In this document: one piece after another, positions 27,647 to 35,961 of the stretch
Position numbering within the stretch: position 1 is the first letter of the stretch
Layout: each line of letters opens with the position of its first letter
Assembly: GCA_943788935.1 (NCBI GenBank)
Contig: CALSSE010000009.1
Coordinates: 186,001-250,000 of the forward strand
Direction: 5' to 3'
Length of the DNA stretch: 64,000 bases
From: an uncultured bacterium
GTDB taxonomy: Bacteria > Myxococcota_A > Bradymonadia > UBA7976 > VGTA01
Translations under genes and position numbers: made by a program
Notes under the pieces: generated by a model
Seen by the model: only the letters and a program-made list of their open reading frames with translations
What the model was told of the DNA's origin: nothing
Database searches by the model: none

Positions 27647-29077
27647 ATGTTGTGTGCTCTTAGAGCGACCAGCGCCCGACTAGCGACTCATTATCTGATC
27701 AGTTATTCGATTAGCAGTGTCATCATTCTCTCTCTTACCTCTCTATTGTTATCCTGTGATGATGAGCCGAGTAGCGGTTCGGGGTCTACGAATGGAGGGG
27801 CAGAGTCCGCTGGAATGAACGGCGGGATGAGCGGCGGAATGAGCAGTGGGGTGATCGGTGGGATGAGCGGCGGGATGAGCGGCGTATCTTCGTGTTCGAG
27901 TGATGCTGATTGCCCGGGGGGGACGCTGTGTGACCCTAATCTTCAGGCGTGTCGTAGCGCTTGTGATCGAGATCAAGACTGTGGAGAGGCGGAGGCGTGT
28001 CTCGACAACTTCTGTACCCAGCTTACTGCTTGTGAGGGAGGTGTTGATGGTTCTTGTGCAGAGGGTCAACTTTGCCGTTGCGATGGTCGCTGCATCCCTC
28101 AAGTAGGTAATCCATGTCAAGGGGACCTTCAATGTCAAGTCGCTGAGTATTGCGATATATGTCGCGGGCAATGTCTGCCTCGAGTTAAGCCCTGTGAGTC
28201 TTGTGAGCTAAATTTGGAGACGATGAGCGCCAGCTGTGAACGGAGCGGAGATCTGTGCGCACCGATTGGAGACCGAGGAGAGACGGTGTGTCTCAGAGCC
28301 TGTGTCGGACAAGGGACTTGTGATAACCTCGGACCGGGATACCTCTGTCAGGCCTTGGGCGATCAAGGTGACTTTTGCTTGCCAGAGTCGGGAGAGTGTA
28401 CAGCGTTAACCGAGTGTACTAGAGATGCAGAGTGCTCTTCGGGACTCTTTTGCAATGAGCGATCCCAATGCCAGCCTGGTTGTGTGGATGATACTTCTTG
28501 TTCTGATGGGCTGCTCTGTCAAGGTCTGCGCTGTGCTCCGGCGTGTACAGGTAATGGAGATTGCCTCGCTGAAGGTGCGGTCTGTGAAGCGGATGGACGT
28601 TGCCAAATCCCTGGGGGATGTCAAAGTAGCCGGGATTGTGGGGAGCCAGAGACCTATTGTGACCTTGACGCTTTACAATGCGTGGATGGCTGCCAAGTAG
28701 ATGATGATTGTTTAGACGCTAGTCAAGAGTGTCTCGCTGGGCGTTGTAGACCCCGAGGGTGCTCTCGAAATTATCAGTGTAGCTTTGGACAAGTGTGTGA
28801 CTTAGAGTCAAGTATGTGCGTGATGGCGGAGGGCAGACATTGTGAGTCAGGCTGTGATCCCATGAGCAGTGATACTTCATGTGGAATGGAGGGGCAGCGT
28901 TGTCTCTCCCTTCAAGATGAAGAAGAGAACCCCATCGGCGACTTCTGCTTTGAGCCCTGTCAAGATGAGCCTAACCCTTGCCCTCAAGGATACTCGTGTG
29001 AGACGCTTGATGATCCGGACGCCGGTGAGATCAAGCTATGCATTAGGCGCTGCGACTTGAACCCGGTGAGTCAATAA
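27647..29077 (+). CDS. Cysteine-rich lipoprotein
   Basis: 476 residues with a signal ending in lipobox LLLSC. A Gly/Ser/Met linker (GGMSGGMSSGVIGG, itself from short DNA repeats) leads to about eight cysteine-rich units of the type SCSSDADCPGGTLCDP and CTRDAECSSGLFCNE, similar to the Dickkopf/EGF-like cysteine modules common in myxobacterial secreted proteins. Probably a disulfide-stabilised surface protein. RBS AGGGAG lies before the ATG. Gap to the upstream pseudokinase gene is 58 bp, so co-transcription is possible. Confidence 0.75.
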   Translation: MLCALRATSARLATHYLISYSISSVIILSLTSLLLSCDDEPSSGSGSTNGGAESAGMNGGMSGGMSSGVIGGMSGGMSGVSSCSSDADCPGGTLCDPNLQACRSACDRDQDCGEAEACLDNFCTQLTACEGGVDGSCAEGQLCRCDGRCIPQVGNPCQGDLQCQVAEYCDICRGQCLPRVKPCESCELNLETMSASCERSGDLCAPIGDRGETVCLRACVGQGTCDNLGPGYLCQALGDQGDFCLPESGECTALTECTRDAECSSGLFCNERSQCQPGCVDDTSCSDGLLCQGLRCAPACTGNGDCLAEGAVCEADGRCQIPGGCQSSRDCGEPETYCDLDALQCVDGCQVDDDCLDASQECLAGRCRPRGCSRNYQCSFGQVCDLESSMCVMAEGRHCESGCDPMSSDTSCGMEGQRCLSLQDEEENPIGDFCFEPCQDEPNPCPQGYSCETLDDPDAGEIKLCIRRCDLNPVSQ

Positions 29078-29141
29078 CCCATCTTCGCTGGACCTTATCT
29101 CCTCACCGAGAGCGTGTCTTGAGTTGCCTGAGTAGGATTCG

Positions 29142-30644
29142 ATGATGATGATCAATCACAATGAACCTGTCATCGAGGAGAGGCCTAAGGTTCTGATCGC
29201 AGATGATGAAATCTCCATCCGTGAGGTGCTCAGTATTTATCTAGAGCAAGAGGGGTTTGAGGTTCACGTAGCGATTCACGCCGAAGAGGCTTGTGCTAAG
29301 ATCACCCAAGTCGACTTTTCATTGGTCCTCTCAGATTTGCGAATGCCTCGAGGGGGAGGGATGAAGGTTCTAGAGTTCTTACGTCTCCAGAATCATGAAG
29401 CCCTCGTGATCATGATGACCGCATATGCCAGTCCAGAAACTGCGGTCGAAGCTATGAAACTTGGGGCTCATGATTATCTGATTAAGCCTTTTCAGCTGGA
29501 CTCATTGAAGGTCAGCTTGAACAGAGCGCTCGATCACTATCATCTGAAGAGAGAGAACCGTAAACTTAAAGAGGCGATTAGGGCGAGTGAACAGTTTGAG
29601 GGGTTGATCGGTCGCTCTAGTAGTATGAAGCATATCTTCGAGCTCATTGAGCGAGTCGCCCCTGCTAAAACACCGATCTTGGTTATGGGAGAGAGCGGGA
29701 CCGGGAAGGAGATGGTCGCCAAAGCGATTCATACTCAGAGTACTCGCGCAGATGGTCCTTTTGTCGCGCTTAATTGCGCCGCTTTACCAGAACATTTACT
29801 GGAGAGCACCTTGTTTGGTCATCGACGAGGAGCCTTCACAGGGGCGACGGAGCACCGAAGAGGTCTTTTTCAAGCGGCCCATGAGGGTACACTCTTCTTA
29901 GATGAAATAGGGGAGATGCCTCTCCCGATGCAGGCTAAGGTCCTCCGCGCCTTACAAGAACAGAGAGTCATGGCGGTGGGTAGCCTCGAAGAAGAAGACG
30001 TTAATTTGAGGGTGATCGCTGCGACGAACAGACCTCTCTTAGAGGAGGTGAGAGCGGGGCGCTTTCGAGAGGATTTGTATTATCGTCTCAATGTGATCCC
30101 TATCCATCTTCCCCCACTGAGAGATCGACCTTCAGACATCTCTCTCCTCACTGAGCGCTTCATCGAGAAATATTCGCAAGAGTTTAATAAGTCGATCAAG
30201 GGGGTTGAACCGACGGTCATGAATGCGCTGATTCAGTCTCATTTTCCCGGTAATGTAAGAGAACTCAAAAACTTGGTTGAGCGAGCGGTCGCTCTCGCTA
30301 AAAGTGATGAGCTGCAAGCGGCTGATTTTCTTTGGGAGAGCACCTCTCAACCGATAGAGCGATCGATCCAAGAGACTGAAGAGGTCGGTCCTCATGGTCC
30401 TCTTGACTCTCAATTTAACCCCTACCCCAAGATGGCAGACCTCTCCGCGACTTCTATGCTGATTCAAGAGTTAGATGATCATAACGATCAGCAATGGGAT
30501 ATTGAGAGCTGCTTAGAAGAGGTTGAACAATCTTTAATTTCAGAGGCTCTCGATCGTTATTCGGGTCATCGAACAGAAACAGCAAAATTTCTAGGTTTGA
30601 GTTTTCGCTCTCTACGTTATCGATTGAAGAAATTAGGGATCTAA
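29142..30644 (+). CDS. pilR: NtrC-family sigma-54 response regulator, PilR-like
   Basis: 500 residues: an N-terminal receiver (~16-130) with the acidic pair (ADDE) and phosphoacceptor D65 (LSDLRMP) plus K in LIKPF; a sigma-54 AAA+ domain (~155-390) with Walker A GESGTGKE, the sigma-54 contact motif GAFTGA, Walker B TLFLDEIG and R-finger region REDLYYRLN; and a C-terminal Fis-type helix-turn-helix (RYSGHRTETAKFLGLSF). No sensor kinase gene (PilS) is adjacent in this window. It lies directly upstream of two pilin genes, whose control region has three palindromic sites and a sigma-54 promoter, so PilR is the most likely identity. Other NtrC-type roles are possible. Confidence 0.88.
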   Translation: MMMINHNEPVIEERPKVLIADDEISIREVLSIYLEQEGFEVHVAIHAEEACAKITQVDFSLVLSDLRMPRGGGMKVLEFLRLQNHEALVIMMTAYASPETAVEAMKLGAHDYLIKPFQLDSLKVSLNRALDHYHLKRENRKLKEAIRASEQFEGLIGRSSSMKHIFELIERVAPAKTPILVMGESGTGKEMVAKAIHTQSTRADGPFVALNCAALPEHLLESTLFGHRRGAFTGATEHRRGLFQAAHEGTLFLDEIGEMPLPMQAKVLRALQEQRVMAVGSLEEEDVNLRVIAATNRPLLEEVRAGRFREDLYYRLNVIPIHLPPLRDRPSDISLLTERFIEKYSQEFNKSIKGVEPTVMNALIQSHFPGNVRELKNLVERAVALAKSDELQAADFLWESTSQPIERSIQETEEVGPHGPLDSQFNPYPKMADLSATSMLIQELDDHNDQQWDIESCLEEVEQSLISEALDRYSGHRTETAKFLGLSFRSLRYRLKKLGI

Positions 30645-30697
30645 TCATCAAGGGCCTCACTTCTCATGATCAATTCTCTGAGGATTAGGAAATGAGA

Positions 30698-30785
30698 GTG
30701 ACAACTATTGTCACTCAAGGCTTTGTTGGTGTGACACTTTTTGTCACATGGCGAGTAGAGTGACAAATTATGTCAGCTGATGTCA
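30698..30785. promoter_or_regulatory. Three palindromic sites, probable activator (PilR) binding sites
   Basis: Site 1 at 30698-30714 is a perfect 7-3-7 inverted repeat (GTGACAA, TTGTCAC). Site 2 at 30731-30747 is GTGACA, 5 bp, TGTCAC. Site 3 at 30760-30775 is TGACA, 5 bp, TGTCA. An extra TGTCA half site follows at 30781-30785. Centres are 33 and 29 bp apart, about three helical turns. They lie about 250-330 bp upstream of the sigma-54 promoter, as expected for NtrC-family enhancers. PilR of Pseudomonas is known to bind TGTC-containing sites. Confidence 0.65.
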
Positions 30786-31021
30786 GAGATAGAGAGAGGG
30801 ACGGGCAGAGTTCGCAGACGTTAATAGGGCTCGATAGTAGGTGAAGCGAACTGTCATATAAAAGCGGCTACTAATATTAGGCTAGTTGGCTAAGGTATTA
30901 ACTATAGTGGACTTCGTGAGGGGAAATAATTTTGTCCAAGATACTTTTATTAACGGTATGAGCGGTCTTTGAACTTTTATGTTGGTAGGTCTTCGAGGTA
31001 AGTATTTGATGATAGGTACTT

Positions 31022-31037
31022 TGGCATGGGTTATGCT
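31022..31037 (+). promoter_or_regulatory. Sigma-54 (-24/-12) promoter of the pilin genes
   Basis: TTGGCATGGGTTATGCT has GG (31023-31024) and GC (31035-31036) with exactly 10 bp between, as in the consensus TGGCACG-N4-TTGC; mismatches are at the non-invariant positions. It lies about 60 bp before the first pilin ATG, placing transcription start near 31048. Confidence 0.7.
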
Positions 31038-31096
31038 TCAGAAGTATGTCGATAAAAAAATTTAGTTTTGATTTCACCAGACAATGAAAGTGCTAC

Positions 31097-31666
31097 ATGC
31101 GACCACTTGAATGTAAACAGCTAGCCGGAAGCACTCAAAAGAGAAGAAGGGCCTCAACGGTTCATCATTCTCAACTCGGCATGACGTTAATAGAAATGAT
31201 GGTCGTAGTAGTAATCCTCTCTATCCTCACTACCTTAGGGATTACAGGATATAAGAAGCTCGTTTATCAAGCACGAAACGCCGAAGCTTATCAGTTCTTA
31301 GGATCGGTTCGCGCAGCCCAAAATACATACTATCAGGCCTTTGGTCAGTATGCAGGCAACCAAGAGTGGGCAGAATGGCCTCAAGGCCCTTTCGCCTTTG
31401 AGAGCCGGGTAGATTGGGGAGAGATTGCACAAGATCATGTTTGGCAATCTCTAGGTGCGCGACCTGAAGGACCAGTGTGGTTTAAGTATCGTATCCGCGC
31501 CAGTATTGATCCCTCTCAGGCACCAGCAGCCGTCTTTCGCCCACGCCCCGTTGGACCTTGGTTTCAGGTGCAGGCGAGAGGTGATTTTAACGGTGATGGC
31601 ACAACGTCTCTATTCGAGATTACCTCTGCTCGAGCAGAGGTGTTTGCCGAAAATATGAACGAGTAA
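31097..31666 (+). CDS. Type IV pilin-like protein
   Basis: 189 residues with a class III prepilin signal: an unusually long basic leader of 28 residues ending in G, then MTLIEMMVVVVILSILTTLG with the conserved Glu at +5. After the N-terminal helix comes a region with Tyr/Trp-rich turns (NTYYQAFGQYAGNQEWAEW) and a Ca-type loop DFNGDGTTS near the end. That C-terminal motif (QARGDFNGDGTTSLFE) is shared with the next pilin (ARARGDLDCDTQPSLFE), so the two are paralogues. Start codon has only a weak RBS. Likely a minor or alternate pilin, exported to the inner membrane and cleaved by PilD. Confidence 0.85.
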   Translation: MRPLECKQLAGSTQKRRRASTVHHSQLGMTLIEMMVVVVILSILTTLGITGYKKLVYQARNAEAYQFLGSVRAAQNTYYQAFGQYAGNQEWAEWPQGPFAFESRVDWGEIAQDHVWQSLGARPEGPVWFKYRIRASIDPSQAPAAVFRPRPVGPWFQVQARGDFNGDGTTSLFEITSARAEVFAENMNE

Positions 31667-31814
31667 GATTTAAGCAAAGGTTCCTCTCCTTCCAACCCTT
31701 TTACCTCATTGACCCCCACCAGAAATAACTCTAGAGTTGTAGCTGTTATACCGATGAGGAAAACACTTTACCTCCCCCTTACCAACAAGCCAACGCTATT
31801 ACAGGAGTATTCCC

Positions 31815-32357
31815 ATGCGTAATCAAAATAAAGGCTTCACTCTGATCGAATTGATGATCGTTGTGACTATCATCGGCATTCTAGCCGTCGTCGCTGGCCC
31901 TGAGTTGATGAAGTATCAGATCCGAGCTAAGACCGCAGAGGCGACCCAAAATGTCGCTAAGATCGCTGACGGCGCTCGTGCTTACTATCTCTCTGAGATG
32001 ACTAATCGTCAGGGAGAGCTCATCGCTAAGCAGTTCCCTCTCGATATCGGTCCAACACCGGCAAACTATGCTTGCCAAAATAACGCTCCTTTCAAGCATG
32101 ACCCCACTCAGTACAGTGATGCGGCGACGTTTGGAAATGAGTCATGGCAGAGCCTTGCGTTCGCGGTCTCTAAGCCCTTCCTTTACAGTTATACCTTTGA
32201 GCGACAAGGTGAGGGACAGAACGCCTTCTTTACCGCCCGCGCTCGTGGTGATCTTGACTGTGACACTCAGCCTTCTCTCTTTGAGCAGACCGGTGCCGTC
32301 GATCAAAATAATCAGGTCGTCATCAACCAGCTCTATCGTGAGGCAGAGCTCGAGTAG
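31815..32357 (+). CDS. pilA: Type IV pilin (PilA-like)
   Basis: 180 residues with a textbook prepilin leader, MRNQNKG, cleaved before FTLIELMIVVTIIGILAVVA. The +5 Glu is present, and the helix is followed by a globular part with a conserved end ARGDLDCDTQPSLFE. Two Cys at C72-like position (NYACQNNAPF) and C147-like position (LDCDTQ) could form the disulfide of the D-region. RBS AGGAG lies 7 nt before the ATG. The 148-bp gap after the first pilin, and the terminator at 32441 downstream, fit a two-gene transcript or a separately driven major pilin. Confidence 0.9.
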   Translation: MRNQNKGFTLIELMIVVTIIGILAVVAGPELMKYQIRAKTAEATQNVAKIADGARAYYLSEMTNRQGELIAKQFPLDIGPTPANYACQNNAPFKHDPTQYSDAATFGNESWQSLAFAVSKPFLYSYTFERQGEGQNAFFTARARGDLDCDTQPSLFEQTGAVDQNNQVVINQLYREAELE

Positions 32358-32440
32358 GCTTAGCTAAAGTAGGTTAGCTCTATGTGTTCTATCTAGAGCT
32401 AAACCTAACCGTGATACTCTCTTCTGAATGAGAGCTCGCT

Positions 32441-32478
32441 AGCGCCATTGAGGTCTTCCTTAATGGCGCTGTTTATTT
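32441..32478 (+). terminator. Intrinsic terminator after pilA
   Basis: Arms AGCGCCATT (32441-32449) and AATGGCGCT (32462-32470) are perfect reverse complements, with AGG/CCT pairing inside, followed by GTTTATTTAT. A near-duplicate of the right arm plus T-tract, ATGGCGCTGTTTATTT, occurs directly after at about 32480-32494. Confidence 0.75.
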
Positions 32479-32535
32479 ATGGCGCTGTTTATTTGTGCGC
32501 AAGGATCATAAATAAAACCAGTCTTCAAAGATCGC

Positions 32536-32564
32536 TTGACAGCCCCTGTATGAATGTTTAGTTT
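32536..32564 (+). promoter_or_regulatory. Candidate promoter of the fadR-etfBA operon
   Basis: TTGACA (32536-32541) is a perfect -35; the best -10, TAGTTT, follows 17 bp later, so the -10 is weak. The FadR box at 32575-32596 would overlap the transcription start region, as expected for repression. Confidence 0.45.
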
Positions 32565-32574
32565 CTCTTTCACT

Positions 32575-32596
32575 ACTGAATGAATAGTCATTCAGT
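32575..32596. promoter_or_regulatory. FadR-type operator (TetR family)
   Basis: A perfect inverted repeat: arms ACTGAATGA and TCATTCAGT around ATAG. It matches the Bacillus FadR consensus TGAATGAMTANTCATTCA at every position. It lies 51 bp before the start of the TetR gene, so autoregulation plus control of etfBA is likely. Confidence 0.8.
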
Positions 32597-32647
32597 ATAA
32601 AACAGGCGACTCAGAGGAGTCGTCATGCTCATAACGAATGGGGTATT

Positions 32648-33286
32648 ATGCCTAGAGGTCGCTCACAAGATTCATCTTCTAGCCCTACTAAAAGTAAGGC
32701 GCAGAAACTTGAGCGGAGGTCTGCGATCATCGAAGCGGCGATTGATACCTTCGCCCAGCGAGGGTTTCATCATGCGCGAGTGAGTGATGTCGCCCGACAA
32801 GCGGGGATCGCTGATGGCACAATCTATCTCTACTTCAAGAGTAAAGATGATTTACTCATCTCATTATTTGAAGAGAAGATGGAGCATATCGTCGAGACAT
32901 TCCGCTCTGAGGTGAGCTGTTATAAAACCGCTCAAGAGCGATTGAAGTGTTTCTTAGAGCTTCACTTGAAAATGGTCGCTGAACGACCAGCGCTCGCTGA
33001 AGTCATGACGGTTGAGCTGAGACAGAGCGCTAAATTTATGCGCGAATATAAAGCGCCTCAGTTTGGGGCATATCTTGCTCTCCTAGGAGATATTATCTCT
33101 TATGGGCAAGAGCGAGGTGAAGTCCGCTCGGGGATCGACCCCCTCCTCACCCGTCGCATTATCTTTGGAGCTCTCGATGAGCTCAGCCTCTATTGGGTGA
33201 GTTCAAAGAGGCCTCTGCATTCACTTGAGCGAGTCATTGAAGAGCTGTGGGCCCTCTGCTCTACAGGATGCTTCATTCAAAAATAA
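32648..33286 (+). CDS. fadR: TetR-family regulator, FadR-like
   Basis: 212 residues. N-terminal TetR HTH: RRSAIIEAAIDTFAQRGFHHARVSDVARQAGIADGTIYLYFKSKDDLL, with the recognition helix ending GTIYLYFKSK. The C-terminal half is helical (LHLKMVAERPALAEVMTVELRQS) and would hold acyl-CoA in the FadR/YsiA subgroup. The operator upstream matches the FadR box, and etfB and etfA follow 63 bp later, the same partnership as in Bacillus fadR-fadB-etfB-etfA. It is therefore likely a repressor released by long-chain acyl-CoA. RBS is weak. Confidence 0.85.
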   Translation: MPRGRSQDSSSSPTKSKAQKLERRSAIIEAAIDTFAQRGFHHARVSDVARQAGIADGTIYLYFKSKDDLLISLFEEKMEHIVETFRSEVSCYKTAQERLKCFLELHLKMVAERPALAEVMTVELRQSAKFMREYKAPQFGAYLALLGDIISYGQERGEVRSGIDPLLTRRIIFGALDELSLYWVSSKRPLHSLERVIEELWALCSTGCFIQK

Positions 33287-33349
33287 TCACCTACGTAATC
33301 ACCCTGAATAATCAGTCAAAATACGTACTCATCTACTTTAGGAGATAAT

Positions 33350-34111
33350 ATGAAAATTTTGGTCACAGCAAAGCGGGTCACCGACTGGGACTCCAAAGTC
33401 GTCCCTACCAGTGATGGCACCGGCATTGATTTCGATAACGTTGACTTTAAGATGAACCCTTTCTGTGAAATCGCGGTAGAAGAGGCGATTCGCATCGCTG
33501 ATGCTAGCGATGAAGACAGCGAGATTGTGGTGGTCGCTATCGGTGATGATGAGGCGACTCAGCAGGTTCGGCAAGCGCTCGCCATGGGCGCACATAAAGG
33601 GATCTTGATCGAATGCGAAGAGTCAGAGCTAGACTCTGACTATGTCGCTAAACTTTTGGTCAAAGTATGTGAGGACGAAGACATCGATTTAGTCCTCCTC
33701 GGCAAGCAAGCGGTCGATGGAGACAGTAATCAGGTCGGACAACTGATGGCGGAGTATCTCGGTTGGCCTCAAGCGACCTTCGCTTATAAGATTAAGCCAA
33801 ATGATGGTGGTGACATGGAGGTTCAGCGTGAGGTGGACGGCGGAGTGGAGACGGTCACTCTCAGTCTGCCTGCAGTGATCACTACTGATCTACGACTTAA
33901 TGAGCCACGCTATGCTACTCTCCCCAATATTATGAAGGCCAAGCGTAAGCCCTTTGAGACCTTCGAACCTGATGATTTAGATATTGAATTGGGTTCTCCT
34001 AAGGTAGAGGTTGTCGGATACAGCCTCCCCTCAGAGCGTCAAGCGGGACAGATCGTCGGTAGCGTGCAAGAGCTGATGGAGAAGCTCTCACAAGAGGCTA
34101 AAGTCATCTGA
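33350..34111 (+). CDS. etfB: Electron transfer flavoprotein subunit beta
   Basis: 253 residues. EtfB, the AMP-binding subunit of ETF, which takes electrons from acyl-CoA dehydrogenases to the quinone pool. Seen: N-terminal MKILVTAKRVTDWDSKV, the NPFCEIAVEEA helix, the LGKQAVDGDSNQVG nucleotide loop and the family signature LRLNEPRYATLPNIMKAK. RBS AGGAG precedes ATG. Followed after 51 bp by etfA. Confidence 0.95.
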   Translation: MKILVTAKRVTDWDSKVVPTSDGTGIDFDNVDFKMNPFCEIAVEEAIRIADASDEDSEIVVVAIGDDEATQQVRQALAMGAHKGILIECEESELDSDYVAKLLVKVCEDEDIDLVLLGKQAVDGDSNQVGQLMAEYLGWPQATFAYKIKPNDGGDMEVQREVDGGVETVTLSLPAVITTDLRLNEPRYATLPNIMKAKRKPFETFEPDDLDIELGSPKVEVVGYSLPSERQAGQIVGSVQELMEKLSQEAKVI

Positions 34112-34162
34112 GTCTAACTCGGTTGACATCAACAGATTATTACAGATTAAGAGAGTTCTATT

Positions 34163-35137
34163 ATGAGTAAAATTATTGTTCTCGCTGAGCAGAGCGAAGG
34201 CTCGGTTGTTAAAGCTTCTCTCAGCGCAGTGACCGCTGCCCGACAGCTCGCTGAAAAGGTTGGCGGTGGTTTCGATATTGCGGTAGTTGGCCATCAAATT
34301 GGTGAGGTCGCCTCCGCCTTGACGGGCTATGGGGCCGAGAGAGTGTATCAAGTAGAAGATCCAAGCTGCGAAGGGTATACTGCACAAGCCTTCGCCCAAG
34401 CTTTCCATAAAGCGGTGGAAGCCTCAGGAGCGAGCTTCGTTATTTCCGCCTCTACCGCTAAAGGTAAGGATTGTACCCCTCGAGTCGCGGCGCGATTAGA
34501 TGCGGGGATGGCTAGCGATGTCACCGGTATTGAGGGCGACTCGTCGGGGCTCGTTTATGTTCGGCCGATGTGGGCAGGCAATATCATTGGCCGAGTCAAA
34601 ATTAACACTGATGTTCAGGTCTTAACGGTTCGAACGACCGAGTTTGACGCCGCTGTCTCTACCGGAGGCCAAAGTCCGATTGAGTCCATTGCTGCCGGGA
34701 TAGACGCCAGCAGTCTACGTATGAGCTATGTAAGTCTGGACTCGGTCAAATCTGATCGACCGGCGCTCACTGATGCCGACGCGGTCATCTCCGGAGGGCG
34801 CGGCCTTAAAGAAGGTGAAAACTTTGAGAAGATCATCGCTCCTCTCGCTGATGAGCTCAACGCGGCGATCGGTGCTAGTCGTGCGGTAGTCGATCTTGGT
34901 TGGGTTCCCAATGACTGGCAGGTTGGTCAGACCGGTAAGGTTGTCGCGCCGGACCTCTACATTGCTGTAGGGATTAGCGGAGCGATCCAACACCTCGCAG
35001 GGATGAAGGGCTCAAAGACTATCGTGGCGATCAATAAAGATCCCGAAGCGCCGATTTTCCAAGTCGCTGATTATGGACTCGTCGCCGATCTCTTTGACGC
35101 CGTTCCACAGATCACCGCTCAGCTTAAGGATCGCTAA
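34163..35137 (+). CDS. etfA: Electron transfer flavoprotein subunit alpha
   Basis: 324 residues. EtfA, the FAD-binding partner of EtfB. The C-terminal FAD domain is intact, with [32 protein letters not shown], and the fingerprint [17 protein letters not shown], followed by [19 protein letters not shown]. Stop codon TAA directly abuts the ATG of the thioredoxin-like gene, indicating one transcript fadR-etfB-etfA-35138. Confidence 0.95.
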   Translation: MSKIIVLAEQSEGSVVKASLSAVTAARQLAEKVGGGFDIAVVGHQIGEVASALTGYGAERVYQVEDPSCEGYTAQAFAQAFHKAVEASGASFVISASTAKGKDCTPRVAARLDAGMASDVTGIEGDSSGLVYVRPMWAGNIIGRVKINTDVQVLTVRTTEFDAAVSTGGQSPIESIAAGIDASSLRMSYVSLDSVKSDRPALTDADAVISGGRGLKEGENFEKIIAPLADELNAAIGASRAVVDLGWVPNDWQVGQTGKVVAPDLYIAVGISGAIQHLAGMKGSKTIVAINKDPEAPIFQVADYGLVADLFDAVPQITAQLKDR

Positions 35138-35695
35138 ATGGCGCGCACCCCCTCAACGATGAGAGCACTCGGGAGCACACTCCCCACGTTTTCGCTCCCT
35201 AACACCGAGGGAGGTGTATTCAACAGTGAGGTCAATCTCGGTGAGCGAGGTCTATTAGTGATCTTTATGTGTAATCATTGTCCCTTCGTGATTCACCTCC
35301 GAGAAGCCCTCGCAGCGCTCACCACCGAGATGATCAATCGCGGGCTCACTGTGGTAGGGATCTCCGCTAATGATGCTCAGTCCTATCCTCAAGACGGTCC
35401 ATTAGAGATGAAGCGGGAGCGAATCGAAGCTGGTTATCTGTTCCCGTATCTTTACGATGAGTCACAGGAAGTGGCCAAGGCCTTTGATGCGGCCTGTACC
35501 CCTGACTTCTTTCTCTATGATGGCCAAAAAAGACTCGTCTATCGAGGGCAGTTTGACGGGAGTCGTCCCGGTCAAGCAACACCGGTCACTGGTGACTCTC
35601 TCAGAGCGGCTTGTGAGGCCTTGCTTAATACCGGTTCGGTGAGTGATGATATACCTCAAATGCCGAGTATAGGCTGTAATATCAAGTGGCGTTAA
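35138..35695 (+). CDS. Thioredoxin-like (AhpC/TSA-type) protein
   Basis: 185 residues with the thioredoxin fold of small peroxiredoxin/TlpA-like proteins: FSLPNTEGGVFN, then LVIFMCNHCPFVIHL with a CxxC (CNHC), followed by GLTVVGISANDAQSYPQDGP, and the cis-Pro region CTPDFFLYD. It lacks a signal peptide and is likely cytosolic. Starts immediately after the etfA stop and probably has no separate RBS, so it is translationally coupled. Its role with ETF is unknown; a thiol-reducing or peroxide function near beta-oxidation is plausible. Confidence 0.82.
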   Translation: MARTPSTMRALGSTLPTFSLPNTEGGVFNSEVNLGERGLLVIFMCNHCPFVIHLREALAALTTEMINRGLTVVGISANDAQSYPQDGPLEMKRERIEAGYLFPYLYDESQEVAKAFDAACTPDFFLYDGQKRLVYRGQFDGSRPGQATPVTGDSLRAACEALLNTGSVSDDIPQMPSIGCNIKWR

Positions 35696-35754
35696 GATGA
35701 TATTGTAGCCTTCGTTCCCCCGCTATGTTACAGGTGGGACTATGAGGACTTTCA

Positions 35755-35866
35755 CAGTGCTTGTGTATCGCAGTGCTTGTGTATCGCAGTGCTTGTGTAT
35801 CGCAGTGCTTGTGTATCGCAGTGCTTGTGTATCGCAGTGCTTGTGTATCGCAGTGCTTGTGTATCG
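35755..35866. repeat. Seven perfect tandem copies of a 16-bp unit
   Basis: Unit CAGTGCTTGTGTATCG repeated seven times without change (112 bp) in the 260-bp space before the M17 aminopeptidase gene. No spacers, so not a CRISPR. Perfect identity suggests recent expansion; it lies between a transcription unit end and the next promoter. Confidence 0.95.
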
Positions 35867-35961
35867 CAGCGTGTTTGCCTCACTCATCGCCTCTGTACGT
35901 CTCGACTTTTGAGTATACCTAAGAGGAGGCGTTCTTTATCTTACGTTCATTAAGGATGACT

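Larger units (their letters stand above)
30645..31096 (+). other. Control region between the PilR-like gene and the pilins
   Basis: 452 bp without a gene. It contains three TGACA-N5-TGTCA palindromes (30698-30775), further TGTCA half sites at 30781 and 30852, and a sigma-54 promoter at 31022. Between ~30870 and 31015 I see only A/T-rich DNA that could bend or bind IHF; no clear IHF consensus was confirmed. Confidence 0.6.

Noticed and set aside
35755..35866. CRISPR-like array
   Set aside because: Units are contiguous 16-bp repeats with no spacers; no cas genes nearby.
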